Positions 48,061-61,457 of a DNA stretch of 64,000 bases are shown piece after piece. A program made the position numbers and the translations under genes. The notes under the pieces are model-generated. The model searched no databases. It saw only the letters and a list, made by a program, of their open reading frames with translations, and had not been told where the DNA came from. Source of the stretch: Pocillopora verrucosa (taxonomy: Eukaryota; Cnidaria; Anthozoa; Scleractinia; Pocilloporidae); NCBI RefSeq assembly GCF_036669915.1, contig NC_089323.1, positions 20,654,708-20,718,707 of the forward strand, read 5' to 3'. The stretch's first letter is position 1. Each line of letters starts with the position of its first letter.

Positions 48061-51033
48061 AACCTGTTCGTTGGCCATACTGGCCGATACGGGATAACCA
48101 ACAACCCCCTTGTAGCTGAGTGTCCTAGAGCAGGGGGTTTTGCGCTTGGGAGAAGGGATGGAGATTATCAAGGACACAGAGGATACTAATTCGGCAAACT
48201 CAAAATCACCGCAATTTCACCTTGATGGAAGAGGTTCGGAGAAGCAGGAATTGCAAGATCTTTGCTGCTTATGAAAACTTCAACAAGCTGACGATTAGCA
48301 AACAGGCCACCACTGGCCATCAGGTAAGAAAGTGACTATCATCTGACCAAAAATAGAGAAAAACCCATGAGTACGTTACTGCCCTAAAATAATGTGTACG
48401 CAAAAAATGGGTCTCCTAATAATTTTGTTTTACCTTAAAGCTCTACTACCAAGTGTTACCCAATATCCCCCTATTTGTTTTTTCCATTAACGTACAATTC
48501 AAAAAAAGCAAGGAAATAATGTAGATTGCGATGTTTTAGTTACTGCTCGATTGACACTTTGACATTTAATTTCTAATAATAAATAATAATAATGAAATAA
48601 TAATAAATAAATTTATTACTATACATTATCATCGCGATTATATAATTACTCTATAGCGCTTCACAATCTCGGGAAAAAGAAACAAAGAAATGCAAAGAAA
48701 TGCATAAATAAAAAATAGGGTATTTACACAGATAAAAATGTAAAATGTGTGGTCAAAGAGCATAAAAATAAGTAAATGGATAAAAACAAATGCCAACAAA
48801 GTGAACATTATGTATATGACTACTTACTGCAAGTAGGGCCTCTTTAAATAAAAATGTCTTTAGCAAATTCTTAAAAGTGTTGGATGTTCGTTGCATGTCG
48901 TGTTTGTGTTAGGTCCCCCATAGCCCACTGATCAGAGACCTTTACTTCTCGGTTCACTATATCACTTGTTATGATAATGTATATGTTAAACAAATCGACG
49001 TCTCTTACGCAATACAACTTATTTCTGTTACGAAGTAGTAGTTATTGATGAAAAGAGGAAAATTAACGTTGTTGACATTTAGATTTGTCCGTTATTAGTA
49101 CCTTCAACGTAACTTATTCTGAATGTTTTTTTCTCTGGCAGGGCAGTAATGGTAGATTACTACAAAAAAGCTCGAACCTGCCCATCCAGAATCTAGAGTC
49201 CAGTTACGTCTACTGGGATGACCGAAACGACGGATAATCGTAATGAAAAAGGGGCATACTTCCTACTGGCAAATATGGAAAGGACAACAAGATTTAACTT
49301 CTCTGCTGTGCGACGAGTGGAAACAAAAGCTGATCCCATTATCATCCCCGCTAAAGATCCATTCTTCCTGCTAGCTTATGGGTCAAAAAAATGTTCAGAA
49401 TGGTCAATGGGCGGTTGCCAGTGTGGAGCGGATACCGTTATCATACTGAAAGTACAGGAACAACGAACGGATAAAAGCTATGGGGCGTCCCCTTACAATG
49501 CTGGAACAAAGAACCCAACCAGTTACTACTGTATTACCGTGGTGAGCAATCACACTCCTATGCAAACAATTCTTGTTTCAGCTATCATAATTGCAATTTG
49601 AAATTGGCAATGAATAGCGAGGGTTCTTTATTTTTTATTGCAAATTTAAGAAGCACTCATGAGGAGAGGGGAATAAGGCTAATTTTGCCGTCGGTACCCG
49701 GTTAGAACGTGCGGTTATGTTTCACCAAAGAAATTTATTAGTGGAAACAGCATATTGACCATTAAACAGGAAATGTCATTTTTAAGGCCGTCTCCTCAAT
49801 GTACAACGTCTCTATGTATACGTCCCTCTAATGTCACACACTTAACTCCCACATCAATTGTTGTTAAATCCATTTAATCCTATTTTCCCAGGAATGCAAC
49901 GAACTCTTACAAATCTATATATGCGTACTTTTCCATTCTCACAAAACTACCCAAGAACATATCCAGATTGGACCAGCGTACTGCTCCTGGAGAATCACAA
50001 TTCAACCAAACACAACGAATCCGTATGGAATTCACCAAACTTTAAGGGTTTGCAGTACGAGAGTGACACAGAACGGGAATTATATGTGTATGATTGAGAG
50101 ATGCTACATGGAAGATATTGGGGGTGTTTTTACGGAAGCTCATCCACCCCCAGAGGAAGGAATATTTTCCTCGTCTAATAATCTATTTGTTAACTTTTCA
50201 GATCAGATAGCCCAAAGGCCGTACGCTGGATTTCAATGTGTTCTTACTACGGGTGTTAGTTTTCCAAGTAATTATTTTCCCTAATTCCGTGAACCCTTGT
50301 ATCCACATGATGTAAGTTTCGTTGCACTATTTTCTCTAAATAAGACTGAAGGAATACGTTCTTCTCCATGGTGTAATAAACATGCTATGGGACCATTAGA
50401 TGGAGAAGAGATGTATTGAAAAGACTATTTTGCAATGCCGAATTACGATTTTCTCTCCATAGCTTACCCAGACAACAGAGATAACACACGGTTTTCCACA
50501 CGAAAAACCAACACATCTGACGGAGAGTCCGAAAACCCGTACATCTGATAAACTTATCGAAAAAAGGTGGAGTTGAAAGCGGAGAGAAGCAACCACAAAG
50601 ACGAGGTAAATACTAAAAGCGTGACGAATTTATCTTCATCAGGTTAACTACTATTTATGTTACGGCAGAAGGAGAGGTCTGTAACAAAAAAAAACAAGTG
50701 GGGGATCCAGGATCAGGCTGTCTTAGAAGTTTCTGTGTTTTTATTCATCCTGTAAACCCCAATTACACCTGCAATCACACGAGTATATCGGTTGACCATA
50801 CTAGGTATGATAGCTGCTGTTATAATAAACCAAAAAAACAAACAAATAAACTGTTTCAAAGGAGAGGTTTCCGCCAGGACACGCTTTTTGTGTAGCTAAT
50901 TCTAACAGTCCTATATAGTTATACTGATCTACCTTGTACAGGTGTGAATGTATTAGCCGTGGTCCATTCCCCGTGGTGTTGGCCGTCTTGCTTGTTTGTA
51001 TGGGTTCAGATGTCCTCTTTGTATATCACAGCG
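48061..51033 (+). pseudogene. receptor F: decayed ApeC-CUB-transmembrane copy
   Basis: Remnant exons 48061-48323 and 49142-49541 (ApeC), 49892-50267 (CUB) and 50942-51033 (membrane, resembling the E exon at 45106) keep their order and most splice sites, but all carry stops or frame changes. Recognisable fragments include DPFFLLAYGSKKCS, the Tyr-Tyr-Cys end, CSWRI-like and YVYD followed directly by TGA, and PPPEEGIFSSSNNLF. Coding sequence is conserved in several frames, showing gradual decay. Its similarity to module E suggests they descend from one duplication. Confidence 0.82.
48540..48625. repeat. AT-rich simple sequence
   Basis: Runs of aataat/aataa motifs, low complexity, between the two ApeC remnants of pseudogene F. 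Confidence 0.6.
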
Positions 51034-52490
51034 GTAAGTAATTCACGTTGAAAAGGCATGTCATACCACCTAGAAATTTTATTTTTGGCCTTTCCTTGAT
51101 TTCTGAAATATCGAAGCAGAGATCCGATAAGATGACGTTCTTCTGTGTGTTGGAAATCGTTGGCCTCACAAAACCCCTCAGAAGAATGTTTTTCCGTCTT
51201 GTCACGAGTGGGTGAGACAAAAGAAATTATATTGAGTCCCCACAAGGACTAAATCAAACCATCAGACCTTCGGATTCCGCGCTGCGATACTCATAACCAC
51301 TGAGACACAGAGACTGTCGTTTTCTTTGTCCCATGCTTATTGACAAGAACGGAAAAAACAATTTCTCGATTTCTTTAACCGCGCCTCAAATTTTTTTATC
51401 ATCTTTCTAATTCTATTTACAAACAGACGCTATCAACAAGGCTGGCTCCTAGAGCAGCGCATGCTGGATGCGTGCACTTCGTAATGGCCTTGCTCACTAT
51501 AGAATGTCTGGAAGGGATATCATAACATCATGTAAAACTAACAGAAACAGTTGTTGTTCAATTTTAAGGTCAAGGAAAGCATCATCCGTGTCAACTGAAA
51601 AATCCGAATTACGATAGGTGAGAATCACATATACACTTTGCACTGACCATGTCAACCCACTTAATTTGTAAGGTCATTGGGTGCTTGTTAAATTAACCCG
51701 TTGCCTTACGATTCATGATTAATAGTTTTCGACTGGGGCTTTATTTGATAAAAGAAGCAACGACTACTGATTTCAAAACATTTCAATGATAAATCACCCT
51801 TTATTATCCAACTAAACAAAGTAAGAGGTACAAATAACGCGCGAATAGAGTACGAAACATCCTGCGAGAAAACATGTGTACGATTATTTAGACAGTTTGT
51901 TATTTTGTACTATAAAAAACCTGTTTAACCAGTCGGCTGCACGCTACGCTTCTCTATCCGCTGTGCTTTCCCCGCCCAATGAGAAACGAACAGGGAAACT
52001 TGGCAGACAAGAGGCAAAGCATGTTGGATAGTAAGAAGTACTATAAGTTTGGGTGTGTAGTATCGCTAGATATTTCATATTCTTTGTTTGCAATTTTTGA
52101 CTCGCTGTACGGGCTCGCCAAAATACGGCATAACTCGTGAAAATACTCAGCGATGCTATACACCAAAACGTCAAATGAGATATATTTACTCTATTACGGT
52201 AAAATGTTGATTACCACCTCTCTTGGAACCTTAGCTTCTATTAGAAGGGTAGTCATCTTTCACCATGAGTGCAACTAATCTTTTGCGAAACTATCTGGAA
52301 TAAGTAGTGCATTGACTATAATTTTTTAGCCTTTTTCAACACAGAATGAATCAAAACTGATGAACCGGATTTCTAAAATCTGGTCTGTCTTCACATATAT
52401 GACTAACTAATCAACGTATGACATTCCATACTAGAAAACAAACCAAAACAAAAACCCCATTGGATTGATCTCGTCGTCATCCATCATCGA

Positions 52491-52511
52491 CATCATCATC
52501 ATCATCATCAT
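52491..52511. repeat. CAT microsatellite
   Basis: Seven cat/atc triplets. Confidence 0.75.
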
Positions 52512-55500
52512 TATTTTCCAAGTGATACATTCGATGACGATTATGAATTTGTTAAAATGCACGATGTTAATAACTCATGGGTTTACTTTAGGCAGGCCCT
52601 TGGTTACTGCAAACACAAATGAATTAATGGTTTAGACGGAAATTGAATTGTACGCCGAGTTTAAAAAAACCAACACGACGTCGATGATAGTGGGCAACTC
52701 TGTTGTGGACAAGACAATGAAACCCTTCGTATGAGCCTGCAAAATCACCCGACGCTGCTGTGGTTTACCCCATCTATGAAAGGTTCGTTTTAAGTCGGAG
52801 TGAGAGACTAGGTCATTATTCATCACCTGGGGGAGGAGGATTTCTGGAGGATCACCCTGATTTTAAGGGAAAGGTTGGGGACCAGTCGTCGCCAACAGAG
52901 CAAAAAGGGGAAGTATTATAGAAAATTGACTGACATAACCAAGATCCTCCAGCCCTACCTCCCCCCCCTCCCCCCATGCTACATGAATGTAAATTATGAC
53001 TCTTCCCTTAATGATGGTTTTTCCGTTTTTCTCTGAGGGCATCCAAACTTTCTGAACAGGTGTAGAATTACTATTTTGAATTTTGATTGACTTCCTATGC
53101 TTTTTCTATACTACATTAGTTCAATGGCTACTGCCTCCCAAAGGAGGCGAATCCCCATGTGGGTAGAGATGATTAGCTAGTGAGGCGAGTGAGTGCAACA
53201 GTGGAATTCCGATCTTGACCCAATTTTGACCCGCTGTTTCTCCTTGCTACTTTTAAAATTGAGATCATTCAACATAGTAATGGAACGGGAACGGTGGATA
53301 GCGAAATGGTCGGAATATCTTGATACGCGGAATGACGGAATATCTAAAACGCTGATGAACTTTTTTGTCTAAAAGTCTAAAAAATTAAATGGCAATAACA
53401 TAAGAGATCATTTCATTATAAAATACGAAATTACAAGCAGCCTTGGTCAATACATTGTTGGAGCCAGAAGATAAGGAACCATAAGGTTTTCGAGCTAGCT
53501 CCTTTAAATTAGGATAATTTAACTATTGTTATAATTATTGTTATTGTTAATATTATTATTTGTTACCATGCAATTATTGGTTGAGTATCAATTGAATAAT
53601 ATATTCTTGAATCATCTTTCTCTCGTGGAACAGAGTACTCCTACAATGTGGCAATGCAGCAGGTTTTCTGTTTTGGGCATTGTGTGACAAATCTTCTGCA
53701 AGACTGCCTTGTATTCTCATTAGACGACCTCGATGTTCTTTTCAATGCTAAAAAAGTTTGTGTCTATATCAGTAGCCGAAAAAAAACATACAGTCTTTGA
53801 CTGTCTATTATTTTTTGCGATGCCACTACGGTCTTCAAAATACGTGATAAATTCACGAATTTTCATCCGATGCTTTCAATTTGTTAGGTGATTTCCATTC
53901 TCCAATTAAGTTATTTACTAAAATGCATGAATCAGCTACATTCAAGACAGACAGTTAGAGAAGATGAAATTGTTTTACAAGAATAGTTAGCATTAGCATC
54001 CTCTTTTTCAGACTAGAGAGGCCTCTACAAACGTATACATGAGATCCTACTCCGTGTGTGTGGGTACAAGTACAAACACTTACAGCGAATGCGATGCTGC
54101 GCCGCAAGTAGAACGGGAGATCCCCTGAATGTACAATCATAGTAATTTGCTTATTAATCATATCTAGAAACAGAATGACGGGGTTTTTCAGGAGATGACT
54201 TGTACAAGTGGAGGTTAAGAGCAACAAATTGTGATGAAGTACCTTGTATGGAATACGAAAATGAAAAACCCGCTTTAATGAATCTGCTGCCCTCTGACGA
54301 TATCCTAATGGTCCACCCCATTTATGACAGTTTGTCGTGCGATATTATATGCACGTATATTTTCCATAACCTACAAGGCAGTATATTGGGATTGGCTAAG
54401 AAGATATTGCTATGATTATGAATGTAACCATTTTATGGTAACGCTGAGCACACATTTTCAACATACGATAACTTTTTCCACCACTACCATTCCACTAACT
54501 GCTTTCCCTTTCCTCTGTGGCAAATCTTGAGCCGAAAAGTAAAGCGTTTCCCTCTTCCCTCTCAAAAAAACGAGCCAACTCGTCGCGGTAATTTCAGTGA
54601 ATAAATTTAGTAATAGTAAGTTCTACGAGTCAGATTAACTCCGCTCTACAAATAACGATCGACTCAACTGTATTTTTCTTCTCTTTTTTTAAATATTCTT
54701 TGTGAAAACGACAAGACAACGACACGATTATTAATTTTCTTCTAATTCTTTACTTTTTCCCCAGCTCATCACCTGAGTAACACGAGGCCCAGAAATTGTT
54801 GAAAATTGCTCGAAGGTTGGCCGCTGATTTGAGGATCTGACAGGCACCCGTGCATGTATAACAAATATTAGTAGCACAAGGGGAAGCTGATCTTGAAAAA
54901 GTGAATAGGAATTTAAAAAGTTTCTGGAGGTCTTCTAGCTTCCAATTTATGCTTTTAAATTGTGAGAAACTAGGATCAGTAAACCTCTTTGTTAATTATC
55001 TTCCTGAGCAATCTAATTAAACAGGAATTTTCATGCATTATCCTTTGCAAAAAGTAACAACCAACAAACCGGGAGCCATACAATCAACTCACTAAATAAT
55101 ATGAAGTTAAAATAAATGAATGGGTTAATTAATAAATAAAACAATAATTAAATTTCTTTTGATATATAACTTTCGCGATCTTTTCCGGGTGCAACCCTAC
55201 TCTCTGCTAAATAATTTTTTTTCTTCATTTCCTTTTTCTTTCCCTTGATCCCCCGCAGTATGCAATAACAAGATGCGATCAGCACTACCCCTTCAGTTTG
55301 GACGACTTGTTCTGATCTAAGGGTAGATATTCGATGACTGTGAAATGCGTCTAAACACCTGCTGGAGTGGACAGATAAGTTTTTTTTTTTATAGATACCC
55401 TTATCAAAAAAGCAATAACGACAAAATGCCTATGGCAACTCACTGACTGCCTCATTTTTGGTTCATAGGGTTTTTGTGAGTTGGCTTAAGCCTGTGAAGA

Positions 55501-57920
55501 TGAATAGACATCGCCATTGAAGTAAGATAGTTAAAATAAAAAAATTTGTTTCTCGAACGTTCCGTCACTTACCTTTGTTAAAGTCATTTTCTTTCCACGT
55601 GCGCTGGAGTTTCAATACACAATCTTTAGAGACAGTGACTGATAGTGTACGAAGACACTGAAACGATAAACTAATTTGTGAATTTCGGTGATAGTAAACG
55701 AAAATAAATTTGTACACAATTGGCACAAAACGACTGGCCAAAGTGCTAAATTTAGGCTAGGCCACCTATAGATATGCTCGCTTTTGACCCTGACCTCAAT
55801 TTGATTTTTGCAGGTCGTTGGCCAAGTTGCGGTTCTAACGTCGGCAGTTTGTCACGAAACATACTCCATGGTTCACAAGACCACTAATCATACAATTTTC
55901 CTAAGTCATCTATTCTAGTGTTGATCATATCTTTGCTTTCTAGGTATTCTCCGAAAGCTAAAATTCGGTGTATAAGTTCGATTGGACAAACATACATGGC
56001 AAACCAAGAGACAACACATGATATTGCCAGGCGGAAATATTGGCATATGAAGCTGTCTTCGAATTCTGTATTAATTTACGTGTAAAGTCATTTTACAGTG
56101 TCTCTCCCGTCGGGTCATAGGATAACAATATTTGGCCATCAGTGTGGTTTTTGTTTCTTATTTCCCTCTTTAAAAGGCCGGGGGAGCTCTAAATCATGTC
56201 GAAAACAGACATAATCGTATGCATGACCAGAATCTGCAGCTGTTTTTCATTTATCACAAGATGAACTTTCCCTCCTCACCTCAAATCAACAGAGCGCGTA
56301 TAACTACTGTTAATCCGGGCGGCCATTGTCCTGAGTAGAATCCACGTTAATAAATCGTAGAACCTTCATGCTACTGTCATACGCGTCATTTCGTATCACA
56401 TGAAAATTCATAAGATTACAGTAATAATACCAGCAGTACCAAGCAGACGTGAACACAGACGTACCTTGTAAACAGTACGAACTTTCAAAAAAATGCAGGG
56501 AACAAGGGCAACCCGGCTTATTCTGTTGGCATGTATGTTAATCGACTCAAATCAGAAACACAATCAACACGAATATATTACGTGAACTCTATTCAGGTGT
56601 AACAAACCTTGTTCTATCGCGTGGTTTAGGTGTTTACAACCGCATTTACAGGATGTTTAACCTTCCAATTATACAAAAGATCTTAAATGAAATGTCCAAC
56701 CGAGCCTTTAACCCTTTTTTTATTTAGCAGCAGCGAAAATGTTACTTGATTTTGTAGAAATATAAATATGCCTCACATATATCTGGCACTTAAAACGAAG
56801 GAATTATGACTGTGAATCGAGTAACCCTGCTTTCCCTTGGCAACGAAGAGTTTTCAAACCTCTTCATTATTTGCACTATCTTCAACAGAAAGAAATATTC
56901 TGTTCAAAGCATTTTGTGCATGCTGACGTGTAGAAGCCTTGACGATTTGAACGGTTAGTGACTCCAAGTTACACCGTGCGTGCACAAAGAGCTCTTAGAA
57001 GTAATTAATGTGGGGTAATTGTTGAACACAGGACAATGTACGAAATAATTAAGTTTACGGCTATGTCATTATCTTTCTTGCGGAAACCCGTTTTCAAAAT
57101 GTGTACGGAGGAATCCGAAGGTAAAAGGGTGAAGTAAGGCAATCATTTCCTTTTACGCTTACTCTGCTTAATTTTGTGCGAGTTTGTGAGTCTCTATCGC
57201 CACTTTGTTTTTCTTGCAATCTTCCTTACATATTTATCAGACTAATTAGATTGACAGACTGTTATTTACATGCTATTTTTTCGCTTGGAAGATAAACATA
57301 ACCGGAAACTGATCTTCTGACTGCCAAACCCCTCCGTCGTGACGTGATAAATAGAGAAAGAGCAAGAAATCAGTCTTTGATTAACCAATATAACGTAACG
57401 GCGAATAACCGCTGAAATATACGTAAACCATATGTATTGTTGTCGATATAGTAACCTTTATGAGATGATGTCAGCCTGATGAAATCTGAATAATGTACCT
57501 TACTATGAGCCCAGTAATGGGCTCCTGACCTTACACATTATTAACCGGCTGGATGTTTTGATAGGAGTGCTCTCCGTGAAGACGTGGGCAAAAGACGCAG
57601 GTGACGCAATAACACATGCTTCTACATGTAAGAACTGTTCAAATCCTTTTTTTGTCGGTAATGAATTTTGTAACAAAATTAGAAACAGTCATCAGAGGCA
57701 ACCAGCACATAATTATGCACAAAATTGAAATATCGCCTGTAGTCATTGTTATGCGTGATGAAAATCACCACCATAAAAGACACATTGTTATAATTTTGTT
57801 AAGGTAGATAAACGATTTGTACCGATTAATAAAACTGATAAAACAGAGCATTTTTTAACATTGTACTCGAGAAACAAAGCAAACAAAATTAAATAAAGAG
57901 GCTAACTTGAGGTATCTCAA

Positions 57921-58015
57921 GAAACGTAACCCGACAAGGGCTACGTTTCCTGAAAGCCTGAACTTCTATAATCACAGAACTTCTTTCTTCCTGAAAGCCT
58001 GAACTTCTATAATCA
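57921..58015. repeat. hairpin plus 41-bp-spaced direct repeat
   Basis: gaaacgtaaccc and gggctacgtttc (57921-57949) form an imperfect hairpin. The phrase ttcctgaaagcctgaactt recurs at 57947 and 57988. Confidence 0.6.
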
Positions 58016-58204
58016 ACATGAGGAGTCATAATCCCCTGTCCAATCCAGGGCAGGCAATGAATGTAAGCTCTTTTTTTTTAATTTTAAGACAATATAGCAA
58101 GATCAGGAAATGGGAGCGACAAAATATTGTTAGGAGAAAAACAAAAAACAAAAAAAACCCAATGACTGAACACTTTAATGATCGCGTAATCGTGTTTATT
58201 GTAG

Positions 58205-61200
58205 TGCGTTTGGTCCAAGGACGGACTGCAAGAGATGGCCGAGTTGAAGTACGTCGTTCCGGCGCCTGGGGTTCAGTGTGTGGCGAACTGTGGGACTTGG
58301 TGGATGCTAATGTTCTTTGCCGACTGTTGGGCTACAATGAAGCCTTAGCATATTACCAAAATATCACTTTCAAGCAGAGCAATAATACATTGTGGCTAAC
58401 TGACGTACAATGCGTTGGAATGAGAGTTCTCTTTTTCATTGTGTTAACTCTGGCTGGGGAAAACGCACTTGCAATGAAGGTCTTGCTGCTGGAGCAACGT
58501 GTTCTGATAGAAGCTGGGGTGAGTTTTGTTGCTGCTGTTGGTAAGTTGCCAGTATTTTTAGGTCAAATAATTATTTTATGTCATAAGAGAGGTCTCCATT
58601 TTCTTGACCACGTCACGCTTTTTCTGATTGGCTGAGCGTCGAGTATTTAGAACTACTTGATTGCAGCTGATCTTAAAGTGTTCGACAAGTTTGACCCAAT
58701 ACCTGAGAGTATTGATGCTGTAATATACAATTCTAATCAGCATCTTGATTTTTTTTCCTTTTTGTCATAAATCAAGGAATGTGGAAAACAATTTGCGCAG
58801 TTATCATAATTGATTACAGTGAAGTGTCCGAAAGTGCCGAAAATGTAACCTACACAAACAGACTCTCGTCTGTTCTCATGTATTCTTGTCACTAAACTAC
58901 AACAGCGAATTTGTATCTTGCAGGCATCTCGTTGGCAATACCACAGTATGTTTCAAGCACACTGGACTCTCTTACAATAAAGTGCAGCATACCTGACGTG
59001 ACAGATGTAACGTACACAATACAAATATGGTCGAACACAACTGACAAATGGTATGATACTAAATGCCGCCGACGAAGCAATGTAGTTGGATCGTGCGTTG
59101 TCAAGGTACCCAAGGCCATAATAACTCTTACTGGTCTGAGCCCCGGGCACTATACTACCTACGACTTGTTTCTCCTTATCTGGTGTATAGTCAGGTATCG
59201 GAGTCAATGGCTACGAGAATTAGGTAAGGTTTCGTTTGACTTTCAGTTGAGAAAGTGAGGGGAAAAAACCCTCCAAGTAGTCCTATTCCATTCAATACAA
59301 CCTCAACTCTTCGTAATTTGGTACTCACACATATCGAAAAAATACTCAACATCAGTAACAAATGGTCAAATATCGCAATCTCCCGCCTCTCAAATCGAAT
59401 CAGATTTGATTACAGGTGGACACTTTATGTCATCATTATTTGCACTTCGAGTATGTGTATCATGGATTTAATTTTTCCTTCTTGAGGTGATCCGAGTGTA
59501 CCACGATTTGTCTCAAGCTCCGATAGATCTATCACATTAGTTTGGAAGCCAACTCCCACTGAGTTCACAAACTACTCAGTGGAAGCAAAATGCTGTGGAG
59601 AAACTACATGGAAAGCGGTGGAATGTGTGTAAAAATTAACTGATACAGGATGTACTGTTAGTAATAACACAGCAACTGTTATTACTCTCAAGCAAGATCA
59701 GGATTATCGTTTCAGGGTGTTGGCGCTTTACAAGAGTTGGAAAAGCACACCGAGTGCATCAAGTGAAGCAATGAGGATAAATCAAACGGTAATATACTTT
59801 TCTTATTATATCAAGAGGGCTAACACTCGACAACAACTTAATTGTACCTAAACATATCCTCGTGAACTCGCTGATTGAACAACTATATTAAACCAATGTT
59901 TATAAGAGATTGATTCCCCATACCTCGTGCGGGAAATTGGATTATTTAAAAGCCCGAACAGCTGTCTCATCACTGAATTGGTGTGTTCTTGACCAGTGAT
60001 GTTTCATCCTAAAGCAGTTAACAACTGATGAAGCTAATAAAAATATAAATGGTTAGAGACGTCATAAACTCTGCTGTCATGCACCACCGTAGTTAGAACA
60101 GAAAGGCAGGAACGTACTCTGAGGTCGACACCGAATGCATACGACGTGGGAGGGTGTGGTCCCCTGCCGAGTTTTAGAGTGAGTAACACTATTCAAATTT
60201 AGACACATAATTTTTATTGCAAAAGATACTTAAAATTCCTATCATTTACTTTTTTTTTTTTTTTCTGATAACAAAGAATACAAAAATACTCCTGCCCTTT
60301 TCTTACAAGGCCCTGAATTGACATTCTCAATGAAACAAGCAAGCCGGCGAACAGTGTATTTGTATGAAAGTGTCACATCCCAACGAACAATAAAATTTCT
60401 CAATTAATTTCCGTTTTAGTGCTTTTTCTTTACATTTATTTAGCCTCAACGTAATTGTTTTACGTTTTGTTGCCTAGATGATCCGCACAGAATTTGGATT
60501 GGTTCCATGAAACAAGAATGTGTAGCTTCGAAAATAGGTGATAAAATAACTTTGTTTTGTCACGCTTCCGTTGACGAACCGACCAATTACAAATGGACAA
60601 AGGGACAATCTATTCTTAATATCAGTGGAGATGGAGTCCTAAATGTAACGGTTTCTTCACTTGCTGACTTTGGAATATATACGTGTCAAGTAACCACATC
60701 AGACGATGTAAAGCAGTACAATATCACTATCTGTCAGATACTGGTACTGAAAGAGGCAGCTACTAAAGGTAACTGAACCTATTCTCCCAAATATACTGAG
60801 GTTCACATCAATAAGAGTAGAAACTCAGATGTAACGAAGTACGGAGAAGTAATACATGACCTTATCGCTTGGCAAAGACTAACATTGTCGCCATCAACAA
60901 TTGATGGCCTGACCTACTATTGATAGTACACTTTCCGTTGGGGTTAAAAATCATAGCCCTGATGAAGAAACACATGACAATTTGTTGTTCACATGACAAG
61001 TTTTCGTTTCTTCCTATAGAGAAGTGTAAAACTTCCCACTGACCTCCTTAACGATTGTGATAATGCCTTGATTATTGCACTTTTTCTTTTGGTTAAAACT
61101 CCCCTCACGACAGAGTGTGGGCGTTTTCAGCTATTCTTTAAGTTTCCAAATTAGACAAGATTAGATCGACCAAACATCTCTCAGGAAGAGACTTCTTAAC

Positions 61201-61457
61201 TTCACGCCTAGTTAAACTAATCTCAATACCTTGCGCTCAAGTTTTTCTTTAACACCATCGTTTTTTTTCCCTTGCAGATACTAAAACGTAACAGTTATAG
61301 CTATAAATCACCACTTGTTTTATCTGCTTCGGAATATTTATAATTGTTCTAATACTCTTAAAATGGCGCAGATATATCGACGAAGGAAAAAACAGTTGAA
61401 GGAACAAACCGCGAGAATGGCCATGCTGAATTACAGACAAAAATCAGTCAGAAATAA
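58205..61457 (+). pseudogene. SRCR-FN3-FN3-Ig-transmembrane receptor with several frame lesions
   Basis: Exons: 58205-58518 (scavenger receptor cysteine-rich), 58924-59223 and 59487-59788 (fibronectin type III), 60478-60768 (Ig) and 61278-61457 (membrane plus tail). The SRCR has DGRVEVRRSGAWGSVCGELW and DVQCVG, then slips one base near 58420. The remaining cysteine-containing part continues in the next frame to a donor after Ser-Trp. The first FN3 changes frame near 59150 before YYLRLVSPYLVYSQVSESM. The second has an in-frame TAA near 59628 but ends normally (YRFRVLALYKSWKS). The Ig exon is intact (ITLFCHASVDEP, GIYTCQVTTSDD). The membrane segment (FICFGIFIIVLILL) is out of frame with the exon start. 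The order matches a cell-surface receptor, and ligands are unknown. Multiple small indels indicate a pseudogene, although sequence error cannot be excluded. No signal exon was found. Confidence 0.7.
60478..60768 (+). other. intact Ig-domain exon of the SRCR receptor
   Basis: A 97-residue open exon, entered and left in phase 1. The two core cysteines lie in LFCHAS and IYTCQV, about 50 residues apart, with the Trp of the C strand (NYKWTKGQ) and the LADFGIYTC motif. It has four Asn-X-Ser/Thr sites. It is the only undamaged exon of this locus, so it alone would not reveal the surrounding lesions. Confidence 0.75.

Larger units (their letters stand above)
51034..58204. other. about 7 kb without a recognised gene
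   Basis: Both strands were read. No exon with a known domain or long phase-consistent frame was seen. It contains a CAT microsatellite (52491-52511), low-complexity stretches and a short direct duplication (57947-58015). First exons of the SRCR receptor may lie here but could not be identified. Confidence 0.4.
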
